Assembly (NCBI GenBank): GCA_029216955.1
Contig: JANAVB010005597.1
Coordinates: 44,979,966 to 45,043,965 of the forward strand
From: Iris pallida
Lineage: Eukaryota; Streptophyta; Magnoliopsida; Asparagales; Iridaceae
DNA length: 64,000 nt
Direction: 5' to 3'
Shown here: in pieces, positions 11,038 through 20,854 of the stretch
How the letters are laid out: the number at the start of each line of letters is the position of its first letter
Position numbering within the stretch: the first letter of the stretch is position 1
The notes under the pieces: generated by a model
Seen by the model: only the letters and a program-made list of their open reading frames with translations
Database searches by the model: none
What the model was told of the DNA's origin: nothing
Position numbers and translations under genes: made by a program

Positions 11038-11264
11038 CTAATATGGACGTTGACCAATATAGTTTCCCGGGGGGCTATAGCTGCAAATAATGAAGATGGC
11101 ACCGCTGTTGCAAGTCACCCGTGCGCGTCCGATGTTCACGGAATTCGCCCACACCACCTGCGTGTAGTGGCCGCATACGTGGCCCGATGCGCAGGTGTTG
11201 CTGCCGTAGTTGTAGTACTGCTTCTCCGCCACCCAGGAGTTCACCGCGGACGTCGCATTGTACG

Positions 11265-12269
11265 CAGGGGCGGATTTACTGGTGGGCTGGGGTGGGCTCC
11301 AGCCCACCCATCCCAAAAAAAAAAAAAATTTTGTATATGTAAATGTAATGCAGCCCGCGACTAAGCCCAGCCCACCCAGCAAGTCAGCAACCCGTTAACC
11401 TTTTTACAATCCAACCCGGGAAACCATATAACCCAAAAATTTATTAGGGTTCTCACAGCCGACCAAAAAGTTCTCACAGATCTCACGCCGCTCTCTGTGC
11501 GGCGCCGCGCGCGCGCAGACGGATGGGACTCACCGGCGCCCCTCCCGTCAGCGTCACCGGTCTCGTCGCCGCAGTCCCCACCCGCACCCGCACAGCTAGG
11601 TCTAGGCGCCGCGCGAGCGAGTCCCATCGGTCTCCGATGAAGGTCTGCTGCCTCTCTAAACTCTGAAGTTAAAACCCCTATCTAAGGATGTTAAAATCCC
11701 TATATTAGAAATTGAATTTAATCTAAACTCCGATGAAGTCCCATCGGCCGCGAGCGAGTCCCATCTTGGCCGAGTGGCGACTGGCGAGTGCTGTTGGTTA
11801 ATTTGAGGGACTCAGGGTCACTGGGTCATGGAGGCAGCACACCAGCCGCGCCGGCGCCGCACAGGTTAATTTGATTCCTGTTAATTGCTTAATGTTGAAT
11901 GTTAATTTGATTCCTGGATTTGATTCCTGTTAATTTGCTTAATGTTAATTGGTGAAATGATTAATGTATATGAAAGTTGAATGTTAATTTGTTTCCTGGA
12001 TTTGATTCCTGTTAATTGATTAATGTTAATTTGCTTAATGTTAATTGGTGAAATGATTAGTGAAATGAAAGTTGAATGTTAATTTGATTCCTGTTAATTG
12101 CTTAATTTAATTTGCTTAGGCTGTGTTTGATTAGGTTGTCTTAAGCAACATGTTCATTTATGAAATTCAGACATTTGGAGATGGCATTATAAGAAATATT
12201 TTATGTGTAAATTTTTTTGTGTATTTTAACTTCAGCCCGGGGTAAACTTAAATTCTGGCTCCGCCCTTG
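11265..12269. mobile_element. Non-autonomous hAT element in the PR-1 coding region
   Basis: Bounded by CAGGGGCGGA on the left and its near inverse TCCGCCCTTG on the right, with the 8-bp duplication ATTGTACG at 11257-11264 and 12270-12277. Inverted termini plus an 8-bp TSD are the hAT signature. The 1005-bp body has no transposase; it holds a GC-rich block (about 11480-11640) and repeated TGTTAATTTGATTCCTG-like sequence (about 11860-12110). Confidence 0.9.
11865..12120 (+). repeat. Short AT-rich tandem repeats in the hAT element
   Basis: Motifs GTTAATTTGATTCCTG, GTTAATTGCTTAATG and GGTGAAATGATTA recur several times in shuffled order. This is simple internal amplification within the non-autonomous element. 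Confidence 0.7.
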
Positions 12270-12532
12270 ATTGTACGCCATGCCGTAGCCCCAGAAGAGG
12301 TTCTCCCCGTAGGGCCCCCCGGAGTGGACCAGCTGGCAGTCGGCCACCCGCTGGTTGGCATAGTTCTGCGCGTACGCCTCCAAGGTCGTGTTCCACGACA
12401 CCGGGCCGACCACGACGGTGGTGCGTGCCGAGTTGTGGACGTTCACGTAGTCCACCGGGAGTTCTGGGCGTAGATTAGGGTTAGGGTTGCAAGGAAGAGG
12501 AGGAGGGTTGAAGCTAGGTTGAATGACACCAT

Positions 12533-13130
12533 GTTATTGTTGTTGTTGCTAATCACAGGAAATTTAATTAGTCTCTTTTGTGGAAGAGAAGGCTTGTTAT
12601 TGGAGTACTATTTGTAGGTGATAATGAAGCATTAGGGAGTCTTCTCCTCATTTGCTCACCTGTTGCTTATCGCTGTCGAAAGTGGCTTTCTATAATCTGA
12701 AGGGTTCGACTGAAACCTGGAGTTGAGGGAACGGAATGGCCCTGAATTAGTACGTACTCATTCTCACCACTGCATTTTTTTTTTCCACACAAATGTCGAT
12801 ACCAATTGATCAAACTTTACACCTGCGAGTACTTCAGTATCGATATGTTGCTAAAGTGCTAGTCAATTAATTGTGCAGATTGTTGTTAAGTATATTATTC
12901 GAGTACACAAGTCTCTTTTCTTGAACTAGAATTGTGCAAAATGTTGATGTTTTAATATAGTTAGTGGAGGATGAATACAAGATTAGTAAGCAACATGCAT
13001 GTGTCAATAATATAAGGATCGTATTTTCCTTTACGTGCTTGTGCGTGGTAATAGCTTGACGGTCTATGCTTCAAATATCAACTTTAAGAAACCATTGACA
13101 TCCAGTGCATCAGAAACCATAATACTGTTA
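12533..13130. other. PR-1 upstream region
   Basis: Sequence upstream of the PR-1 start codon (the gene runs leftward). It presumably held its promoter, but I cannot assign a TATA box or regulatory site with confidence. No other gene was seen. Confidence 0.4.
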
Positions 13131-13616
13131 GGCCTCGTTTGGTTCACGGAAGAAAAATTGATTTTCTTGTATTTTTCATGGGAATGAAAAACTAAAATTC
13201 ATATCATATTTCTTTTCCGTTGTTTGGTAAAACAAAGAAACCACCTAGGAAAGACCATTTGATTTTCTTTCCAGTGTTTGGTTGGTGCAGAAAAGGTAAG
13301 CAAAAACACATCAATGTTCCAATAATATTCTAATCTTTTAAAATAAAAATGACATTATGAAAATCCAAATTGAGCCAACATATGAGGCGTTAATAGTAAA
13401 ATAAGCAATAACACATGGTTAGTTTTGTCATATTTGTTTGTAATAAATGTTGGGAAATGAGGAGGGAAAATCAATCCTATGGGTCATGAGTGGAACCATA
13501 TTCCCTCCAATTTTTTCTCTTGTCAGAAAATTGATTCCCAAGTTTGTGGCTACCAAACAAAGGAAAGGAACCACTTTCCTTTCCTGGTTCTTTAAATCCG
13601 TGAGCCAAACGAGGCC
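13131..13616. mobile_element. PIF/Harbinger (Tourist-like) MITE
   Basis: Starts GGCCTCGTTTGGTTCACGGA and ends with its near-perfect inverse (TCCGTGAGCCAAACGAGGCC). It is 486 bp, non-coding and AT-rich. The flanking trinucleotides are TTA (13128-13130) and TTT (13617-13619), so the expected TTA duplication is imperfect. Confidence 0.75.
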
Positions 13617-14553
13617 TTTGGGTGTGTTTGATAACCGGTATTAGCTAGAGCTTGAAAGTGCAAATCTTTTGGATTTGGGCCAAAGGATTTGAAATTCCGT
13701 TGCTTGGTTGTGGAGTAAAATCGACCGAATTTGGAAAAATGAAAGGAACTGCAGGTCCTGTCCCCTTATAAGTTCCTCCAATAATCACATTTCCTATTTC
13801 TCTGTATAGAATAGGATGTGGGCTATTTTGTACTTTTTTTAGTAAATTAATTATTTACTATTAGATGATTATACTAAACTTATTACTTAATAACTGTTAG
13901 TAATTAAAAAAACTGTTATTAGACTAAAAAATAACTAATTAAAAAATAATGAATATTTTTATTCTTAATTATTGTTAGCTGTTAGTAAATACTTTTTTTT
14001 ATTCTTAATTTTTACTTAATTTTTGACTTATGTAGCATGGCCAGGACTACATATTTGTTCTTTTTTTATACGTGTTCGACACGACAAATTTTTGGTGTCC
14101 GTATTATCTAGATTTGGAGTTAATATATTTGAATGACCTAATTATTAGTAAATTATGATAGTTTATTATTATATAATTAGAATAATTCATTATTATTTTA
14201 ATTTATTTAACTAATTATTTAAATTATTAAATTGTTATATATGTTGATTATAATTTACTATTATTATAATATACTCTTCCACTTTCCACTTCTCACTTTC
14301 TTATCTCAACCAGACACATTTATGTACTATCCCATTTTTCATTTCTCACTTTCCTATCTCAATCAAACACATTTTGTCCCCTACTATAGGACAAGAAAGT
14401 TGATGGATTCATACATAAAATTCATCAGAAATTTTCATCCTACGGGATTAATTTAATCCTTTATTACTGAAAGTAGGATACAATGGGGAGGGATTCCCGC
14501 CCAAATGCTTCCAAATATTCATTTATTATTATTATATAATCTAAATATATTCA
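13617..14553. other. AT-rich intergenic sequence
   Basis: No gene. It begins GGGTGTGTTTGATAACC, which resembles a MITE terminus, but I could not find a matching inverted end. It contains a 31-bp segment (14426-14456) whose exact inverse lies at 33013-33043. Confidence 0.5.
14426..14456 (+). repeat. Left arm of a 31-bp perfect inverted repeat (right arm 33013-33043)
   Basis: The segment contains TCATCCTACGGGATTAATTT and matches 33013-33043 exactly in reverse complement. The right arm touches the end of the MULE; the left arm is about 100 bp from the Helitron 5' end. Confidence 0.85.
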
Positions 14554-14589
14554 TCTATATTATTTAAATTGAATTTAAGAGTTGGTTAC

Positions 14590-15240
14590 GGATGATGAGA
14601 AGAGTAGGTTACGGATGATTAGAAGGATGTTGGTTTTAGATTTTTTTTTTAAATCTTCTTTTTTTTGTTAATTAAATTGGTTGAGATGATTAGAAGGAAG
14701 TTAGTTTTAGATTATTTTACATCTTTCGTTTTTTTTGTTAATTAAATTGGTTGAGTATTTATTAACTATTTGGACGGATAAGATGAGAGTTGATTTAAGG
14801 TTTTATTTATCTCCCATAATCCAAGGATGATGAGAAGAGTGGGTTACGGATGATTAGAAAGAAGTTAGTTTTCGATTCTTTTTGTTAATTAAATTGGTTG
14901 AGTATTTACAAACTGTTTGGACGGATAAGATGGGAGTTAATTTAAGGTTTTATTTATCTCCCATAACCCAGAAATGATGAGAATAGTGGGTTACGGATGA
15001 TCAGAAGGAAGTTAGTTTTAGGAAAAAAAAAATCTTCTGGATTTTTTTTTTGTTAATTAAATTGGTTGAGTATTTACAAACTGTTTGGACATGGAAGTTG
15101 ATTTAAGGTTTTATTTCTCTCTTATAACTCATGGATGATGAGGAGAGTGGGTTACGGATGATTAGAAGGAAGTTGGTTTAGGATTTTTTAAAATCTTTGG
15201 TTTTTTTAAATTAAATTGGTTGAGTATTTAATAACTGTTT
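14590..15240 (+). repeat. Tandem array, about 140-165 bp units
   Basis: Units carry GGTTACGGATGATTAGAAGG, GTTAATTAAATTGGTTGAGT and a TTTGGACGGATAAGATG block followed by TTTAAGGTTTTATTT. Copies start near 14591, 14826, 14968 and 15132, with a partial copy at about 14683 and a distant one at 17876-18030. Confidence 0.8.
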
Positions 15241-15280
15241 CTCTATTCTATTTCAATTGTTACTCCCAATCCAAAAACCT

Positions 15281-15304
15281 AGAGAGAGAGAGAGAGAGAG
15301 AGAG
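15281..15304 (+). repeat. (AG)12 microsatellite
   Basis: Pure AG dinucleotide run directly ahead of a short GC-richer segment that looks like a transcript leader. Confidence 0.9.
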
Positions 15305-15371
15305 TGAAGAGCAGTGTCGAGGAGGGGGAGTTTGACTTCATCGCCATCGCCAACTTTTCTTCGGTCGAGGT
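15305..15371 (+). other. Possible captured 5' exon fragment in the Helitron
   Basis: After the AG run, a short GC-richer block (TTTGACTTCATCGCCATCGC) ends in GGTCGAG followed by GTATCG, which resembles a 5' splice site. Composition differs sharply from the surrounding AT-rich Helitron. It may be the leader exon of a captured host gene; the gene cannot be named. Confidence 0.35.
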
Positions 15372-16589
15372 ATCGATATTCTCCCTCCTCTCGCGATTTC
15401 GATTCTTATGGTTAGGATTTTGTGGTCTTTCATTTTGGAATGAATATATGGATTTTAGAGTAGGAGAAACCCATATCTTATAGAATCATACCTATGAACT
15501 TTACCAATCTTCTGTACATTCATCCTTCATTTTCATTATGGATTCACTACCTACATAGGTAGTGATAACAAACCGAATTTCTTGATTTCTTTTTTCCTTT
15601 TTACTGACATGAACTATATAGAGAGGAAATGACCTTTAAGATCTGAATGTAAGAAGGATTCATAGAACCAATGCAACTCCAAACATTTGGTAACACTTAA
15701 GCAAATGCTTGCTCGAGCATTATCAATCAATTACCGGAATGTTTTTCGCTTATATGTATTCTTCATACGATAAAAAAAATTTGTTTGACATCCTGAATCC
15801 AGCCTAATCTAATTTTTAATTTCTTTGAGTTCATATCCATGTACTTAAATTTGTTTGACATCCTAACTATTACATTATATACTTGATTGCACATATAAAT
15901 TATCAATTGTGTATCAGATAGTTTTTACTCATTTTCTATCTTTGTCTCAATTTATCTTTTGTAGCATTCGGATTTATCTACTGCCAGACAATTCTCCTCT
16001 TAAATTTTAAATATACTAGCATAGATCCAACCCAAAATTTGTTTTATAATTTGAATATTAAATGATTTCTAATTTGAAATATATCTAATTTGATAAGAGA
16101 ATAAAATTAATTGTATGATTTGGTTTATGGATTAGATTTTACATCGATGTCGCTGTTAACGTAATAAGTAAATTTGGTTACATGTGTATGATTTCGTTTC
16201 TATCTCCCTACATTTATTTGTTTTATAAGTAAATTTGGTTGAGTGGTTTAGAATATTATATGATATAAGCTTCAAATTGTTCTGAATCTTTCATTTTTTC
16301 AATTACATGTGTATGGTGTGGTTGAGAAGTACTCTCTGCATCCGGGTAAAATAAGTCAACCAACTACAAAAATATGTCCATTTGCAGTTATGTGGCGTTT
16401 AGTGGGTTTTTGATCTCTGATTAAGCTGATATAGAGGGGTTATGCTATCCAAAGTTCCGACTCTTAGATCATAGCAAATATCACTAATCTCAAAGCTAAC
16501 ACTATGATAATATCATAATGGACAGTTGTTACATCAAAAAACAACTACAGAGTTTTAAATGAATTCAAAATGTCTTTATATCATAAGGG

Positions 16590-17740
16590 AAAATATTTAG
16601 GAGTCAATGTATTGTGTGTTGTCACAAAGTTGATTTTTTGTTGTTTGAGTTTTTTTTTAAGTTTTTGTTTGTAAATTTTTAAGTTCTTATTTTGTTTTCA
16701 GAGTTTTTTTTTTATTTTGGTATATAAAAAAAATTATATCGTGTCGTGTCAGACACTGACACAATATAGACTCCAAATTATACCACGGCACTCGGAATAG
16801 AATTTAATTGTGTGATTTCTAATTTGAAATATATCTAATTTGATAAGCGAATAAAATTTAATTGTATGATATGGTTATGGATTAGATTGTACATCGATGC
16901 CGCTGGAAACGTAATAAAATTATTTCTGATGTCATATGAAGAGACAAGAAATAAGTTTATGTGAAGCTTTGTGGCTTCATCAATACAAATATAAGTTTTT
17001 TAAATGACTTATTTAGAGAACATCATGCAGTTCAAAAGTTTATTAAATGTTATGGAGTTATGATTTTTTTTTTGGGGGAAATTTTTAGGATCCAACGTTT
17101 TTGTGTGTTGTCACAAAGTTGATTTTTTGTTGTTTTGAGTTTTTTATTTAGGTTTTTGTTTGTAAAATTTTAAGTTCTTATTTTGTTTCCTTACTTTTTT
17201 TTATTTTGGTAATAAAAAAAAATCACGTCATGTCGTGTCAAACACTTACACGATATAGACTCCAAATTATACCACGGCACTCGGAATAGAATTTAATTGT
17301 ATGATTTGGTTTATGGATTATATTTTACATCGATGTCGCTGTAAACGTAATAAACTTATTTCTCATGTCATATGTAGAGACAAGAAGCTTAATTGAAGTT
17401 TTGTGGCATAATGAATACAAATATAAGTTTTTAAATCGACTTATTTAGAGAACGTCATGCAGTTCAAAAGTTTCCTAAATGCTATGGGTTTTTTATTTTT
17501 ATTTTTTTGGAGAAATTTTTAAGATACAATGTTTTGTGTATTGTCACAAAGTTGATTTTTTTTTGTTTGAGTTTTTTTTAAAGTTTATGTTTGTAAATTT
17601 TTAATTTTTAATTTTGTTTTTAGAGTTCTTTTTTTGTTTATTTTGGTAAAAGAAATTCACATCGTGTCGTTTCAGATACTAACACGATATAGACTCCAAA
17701 TTATACTAAGACACTCGGAATAGATTTTGGAAAAAGATGC
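16590..17740 (+). repeat. Tandem array of three 430-490 bp units
   Basis: Each unit contains GTCACAAAGTTGATTTTTT (16621, 17111, 17541), a TGTCGTGTC-type motif, ACTCCAAATTATAC (16770, 17251, 17691) and a CACTCGGAATAGA motif. A related partial unit lies at 16050-16150. There is no coding potential. Confidence 0.8.
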
Positions 17741-18029
17741 AGTTAACACAAACACAATATGAAAATCTACAAATTTTTTATACTCTTTAAATCTTGCGAT
17801 ATTGCTGCCAACAATTTTTTGAAAAAAAAAACTTGCGATATTTTTCGTAACCAAACTAAGAACATATTACATTGAAAAGTGGGTTACGGATGATGAGAAT
17901 GAAGTTGGTTTTAGATTTTTTTTAAATCTTTCATTTTTTGGGTTAATTAAATTGGTTGAGTATTTATTAACTGTTTGGACGACAAAGATGGAAGTTTATT
18001 TAAGGTTTTATTTACCTCCCATAAGTAAT

Positions 18030-18580
18030 TTTTTTAAAATTTCATTGTTTTTTCACAGATTTCTTTTTTTCCATATTTTTTATTATCCTTTTTAAAGAAA
18101 ATTGTTTCCATTTTATTTTGGGAATGTTTATATGTTGACCAAAAATGGGAATATAATTTTTAATAAAAATTTGTTACCTGGTATTTGAAATATCGAAAAT
18201 ATAGAATTAGACCTATTCCATATACCAAACATCTCCTTCAATTTTGCTAAGGGTATGTTGGAAATTTGTGTAAAAAATATATTTTCTTCAAGCAAAAGGG
18301 AAATTTGTCTAGTTTTTTTTTTCATATCGTTTTATTTTTATTTTTCTAAGAATGATTTATTATTGTTTTTTCGCAGATTTTATTTTTTTGCAGTTTTTTA
18401 TCCTTTTTAAATAAAATTGTTTCCATTTTTTTGGGATTATTTATATGTTGACCAAAAATGGGATAAATATATAATTAGACCTATTACGTATACCAAACGT
18501 CTTCTTAAGTTTTGCTGAGGGTATGTTGAATATTTGCTTAAAAAATATATTTTCTTCAGACCAAAGGGGGCTAGCGGCTC
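18030..18580 (+). repeat. Direct duplication of about 300 bp
   Basis: Both copies contain TTTATATGTTGACCAAAAATG (18128 and 18441, first 20 bases), TTAGACCTATT, TATACCAAACRTCT and AAAAAATATATTTTCTTC, diverging in between. Confidence 0.75.
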
Positions 18581-19122
18581 TAAAAGAATGATGAACAGAT
18601 TTTTTTTTTAATCATGTAGGGCAGATACATATGGAGAATAGTGGGGACTTGCAAGATTTTTGGAAAGAAATTGTTTAATGAAATTTTCAATATATATTTC
18701 TTGAATATGACTATTTGATTAGCATTTTTGAGTTTTTTTAGGCTTTTGATTTTGTGATCAAAATTGTCATTTTAATTTTTTTTATTATATTTATTTAGAT
18801 TTACAAAGAAGTTATTCTAGAATGTAGTTATATTTACACTAATATTTTTACAAAATTGTCATTGGCTGATGACGAGGGTGAAGACACTAATGAAACTACA
18901 AATGTAGTTTACAAAAATATACATACATATATAAATACATGTTATTTTTGAATTAAACTTTATCATTATCATGTTTTTATTATATGCATTACTTTAAAAA
19001 ATATATACATACATATATAAATACATATATGTGAATGCATTACTAACTACTAATTATTTAGATTTTATGCGTCCTACCAAAACATTAATATTTAGTCCCC
19101 CAAAAAATGACACTTTATCTGT

Positions 19123-19151
19123 CCCGTGCGTCGCACGGGTACACGCACTAG
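19123..19151 (+). other. Helitron 3' terminus (hairpin plus CTAG)
   Basis: A 7-bp GC stem with loop GTC, then eight bases and CTAG|T. This is the standard Helitron replication terminator, here directly abutting the MULE end at 19152. Confidence 0.85.
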
Positions 19152-19277
19152 TAGTATTTGTGGGAGAGGGGAGAAGTTTCGCAAAATTACAGAAAACGGG
19201 ACATCGCGCCAACCAACATGGCAGTGGTGGCGACGTGGTGGCTGGAGAGGGAGGGACCGCCAAGTAGGATGGCGGTG
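19152..19277 (+). repeat. MULE left terminal inverted repeat
   Basis: Pairs with 32880-33012 with only scattered mismatches. It includes AAGTTTCGCAAAATT and ACGGGACATCGCGCCAAC and ends in the first CCGCCAAGTAGGATGGCGG module. Confidence 0.88.
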
Positions 19278-19614
19278 TGTGGGGGGGGGGGGGGGGGCGC
19301 CACCCTAATTGGCGCGATTGGAGGGGGTGGGGCCTTCTCGGGAGGAGAGAAGGGAGAGTAGAAGAGAGAGTAGGAGAGAGAGAAGAGCGGGGAGAGTAGG
19401 AGAGAGAGTAGGAGAGAGAGAAGTGAGAGAGAAGGGAGGCCGCCAAGTAGGGTGGCGGTTGGGGGGGGCGCCACCCCACTTGGCGCGCTGTGGGGGGGTT
19501 TGGGGCTGACACACTGGGGGTGGGAGCCACTTGCCGCTTGGACAAGGAAAAGGGGGGGGAGGCCGCCAAGTAGGGTGGCGGTGGGGGGGGGGGGGGGCGC
19601 CACCCACTTGGCGG
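19257..19614 (+). repeat. Left subterminal hairpins with G-tract loops (three modules)
   Basis: Modules at about 19257-19315, 19439-19489 and 19562-19614 have left arm CCGCCAAGTAGGGTGGCGG, a run of 8-15 Gs, and right arm CGCCACCC...TTGGCG. The arms can form a stem of about 15-17 bp with a G-tract loop. They are separated by polypurine GGAGAGAGA tracts (19338-19439). Confidence 0.8.
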
Positions 19615-19739
19615 GGTGTTGTGTACAGAGTGAGAGGGAGGAGAGGGGGGGGGTTTGAATTTCCGGAGAGAGTGGGGGGGGGGGGGGTAGGAGGAGAGTT
19701 AATAGCTGGTGGTGGATACCGAGGAAGAGAGTGAAATAG

Positions 19740-20062
19740 GGAGAGGTGGGAGACCGAGTTTTGTATGATACTTTGAAAATGTGTTGGGAGACCGTGTTGC
19801 TCGTAGACTGTGCACATTTTTGAAGACTGTTCCATCTCCATAATAAAATGCAAGTTTCTTCTTCTCACTTCACTCCAGCAAGTACATCCGAGAGTTTCTT
19901 CCCTCCCAAATATTTCTCCTCCTCCTCTGTGTAACCAACCTTCTCTTTGCAAGCAGAACCTCATTTTCTTTGTGTAAGCAAACAGCTTCTCCTCTTAGTT
20001 CTTGTTAATATTTTGTAACAAATATGTTTGATATATTTTTAGATTTTTTATTATTTTTTCAG
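19740..20062 (+). promoter_or_regulatory. PMD gene leader region
   Basis: Sequence between the subterminal repeats and the PMD start codon. It is pyrimidine-rich and ends in TTATTTTTTCAG directly before ATG, which looks like the 3' end of a leader intron. I could not place a TATA box. Confidence 0.45.
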
Positions 20063-20854
20063 ATGGCTAATCAAAACGACGGACGCATCCCGGGTGGACC
20101 AACGACTGACAAAATCAGACAGGAACGGGTAAATCACATATCTACACAGATATTTGATGGAAAGATAAATATTTAATTAAAAGATATATTTGAAAATGTT
20201 TGACTTACTAGTAAGTAATATTTCACATAAACATAGTTGTAACATAATTTAAATATTTTATTTGCAGTTATATGATCATAGTCTTAAATTACGAACGCGA
20301 GAACATGGAAATTGGCGGACTGAGAGAAACTATAGCATATGGGAGTTAAACAGCGCACAGAAGGCTTTGGTGCGCTCATTTGGGTTCCATTATTTAGATG
20401 AGATTAAATTTTTAACACATGATGTGCTTCTAATTTTAAGTCTTGTTGAGCGATGGTGGCCTGAACGAAACACATTTCAACTACCTGTTGGCGAGATGAC
20501 TATCACGTTATGGGATGTGGCAAATATATTAGGGTTACCTTTTACATGTGATCCTATATATTTTGATCCGCAACAGACTCCAGCTAGTCTAATCCGACGT
20601 TATTTAGGTATTATGCCTCCATCTGATATGGGAAATGCCAGTTATGTGAAGATAACATGGTTGCGTGGCAACTTTATGGATCTAGATCGCATAATTGACG
20701 GCGAGGTAGATGTAGATGAATTGTGGGTATGTATTTTAAAGTAAAATTAATTCATGATTTAATTTATTTTAATATTAATATTTATAAAAAATATGATATT
20801 TACAGGTGATTAGTTGAACTAGAGCATATTTGCTCTGTTTATGTGGTGCAGTTC

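Larger units (their letters stand above)
11038..12532 (-). pseudogene. PR-1-like CAP-domain protein, disrupted
   Basis: This encoded a secreted pathogenesis-related PR-1 protein of the CAP superfamily. Translation from ATG at 12532-12530 gives a signal peptide ([19 protein letters not shown]...). A one-base deletion near 12455-12460 then shifts the frame just before [20 protein letters not shown]. The body continues through [17 protein letters not shown], is cut by a hAT element at 11265-12269, and resumes with [29 protein letters not shown] (CAP1 motif) and [15 protein letters not shown] (CAP2 motif) to TAG at 11040-11038. Without the insert the length is that of a normal single-exon PR-1. 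A usually conserved Cys after CAP1 (GCARV in relatives) is Arg here (GRARV). The frameshift and insertion make it non-functional. Confidence 0.9.
14554..19151 (+). mobile_element. Non-autonomous Helitron (4.6 kb)
   Basis: The 3' end is canonical: a hairpin CCCGTGC-gtc-GCACGGG (19123-19139), eight bases, then CTAG (19148-19151) followed by T. The proposed 5' end TCTATATTATTTAAATT at 14554 has the usual TC start and follows A (14553), giving the A|T target expected for Helitrons. There is no Rep/helicase coding. The interior is AT-rich and built of several tandem arrays. The 3' end is firm; the 5' end is inferred from its similarity to common plant Helitron termini. Confidence 0.75.

Noticed and set aside
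13617..14520. Second MITE beginning GGGTGTGTTTGATAACC
   Set aside because: No inverted partner end or TSD found.
15239..15270. TCTCTATTCTATTTC as the Helitron 5' end
   Set aside because: Preceded by T rather than A and interior to shared tandem repeats; TCTATATTATT at 14554 after A fits better.
19054..19964. Overlapping open frames of 138-219 codons on both strands
   Set aside because: Pro/Ser/Gly/Arg-rich translations of GC-rich subterminal repeats and purine tracts; no protein family, and no single frame is preferred.
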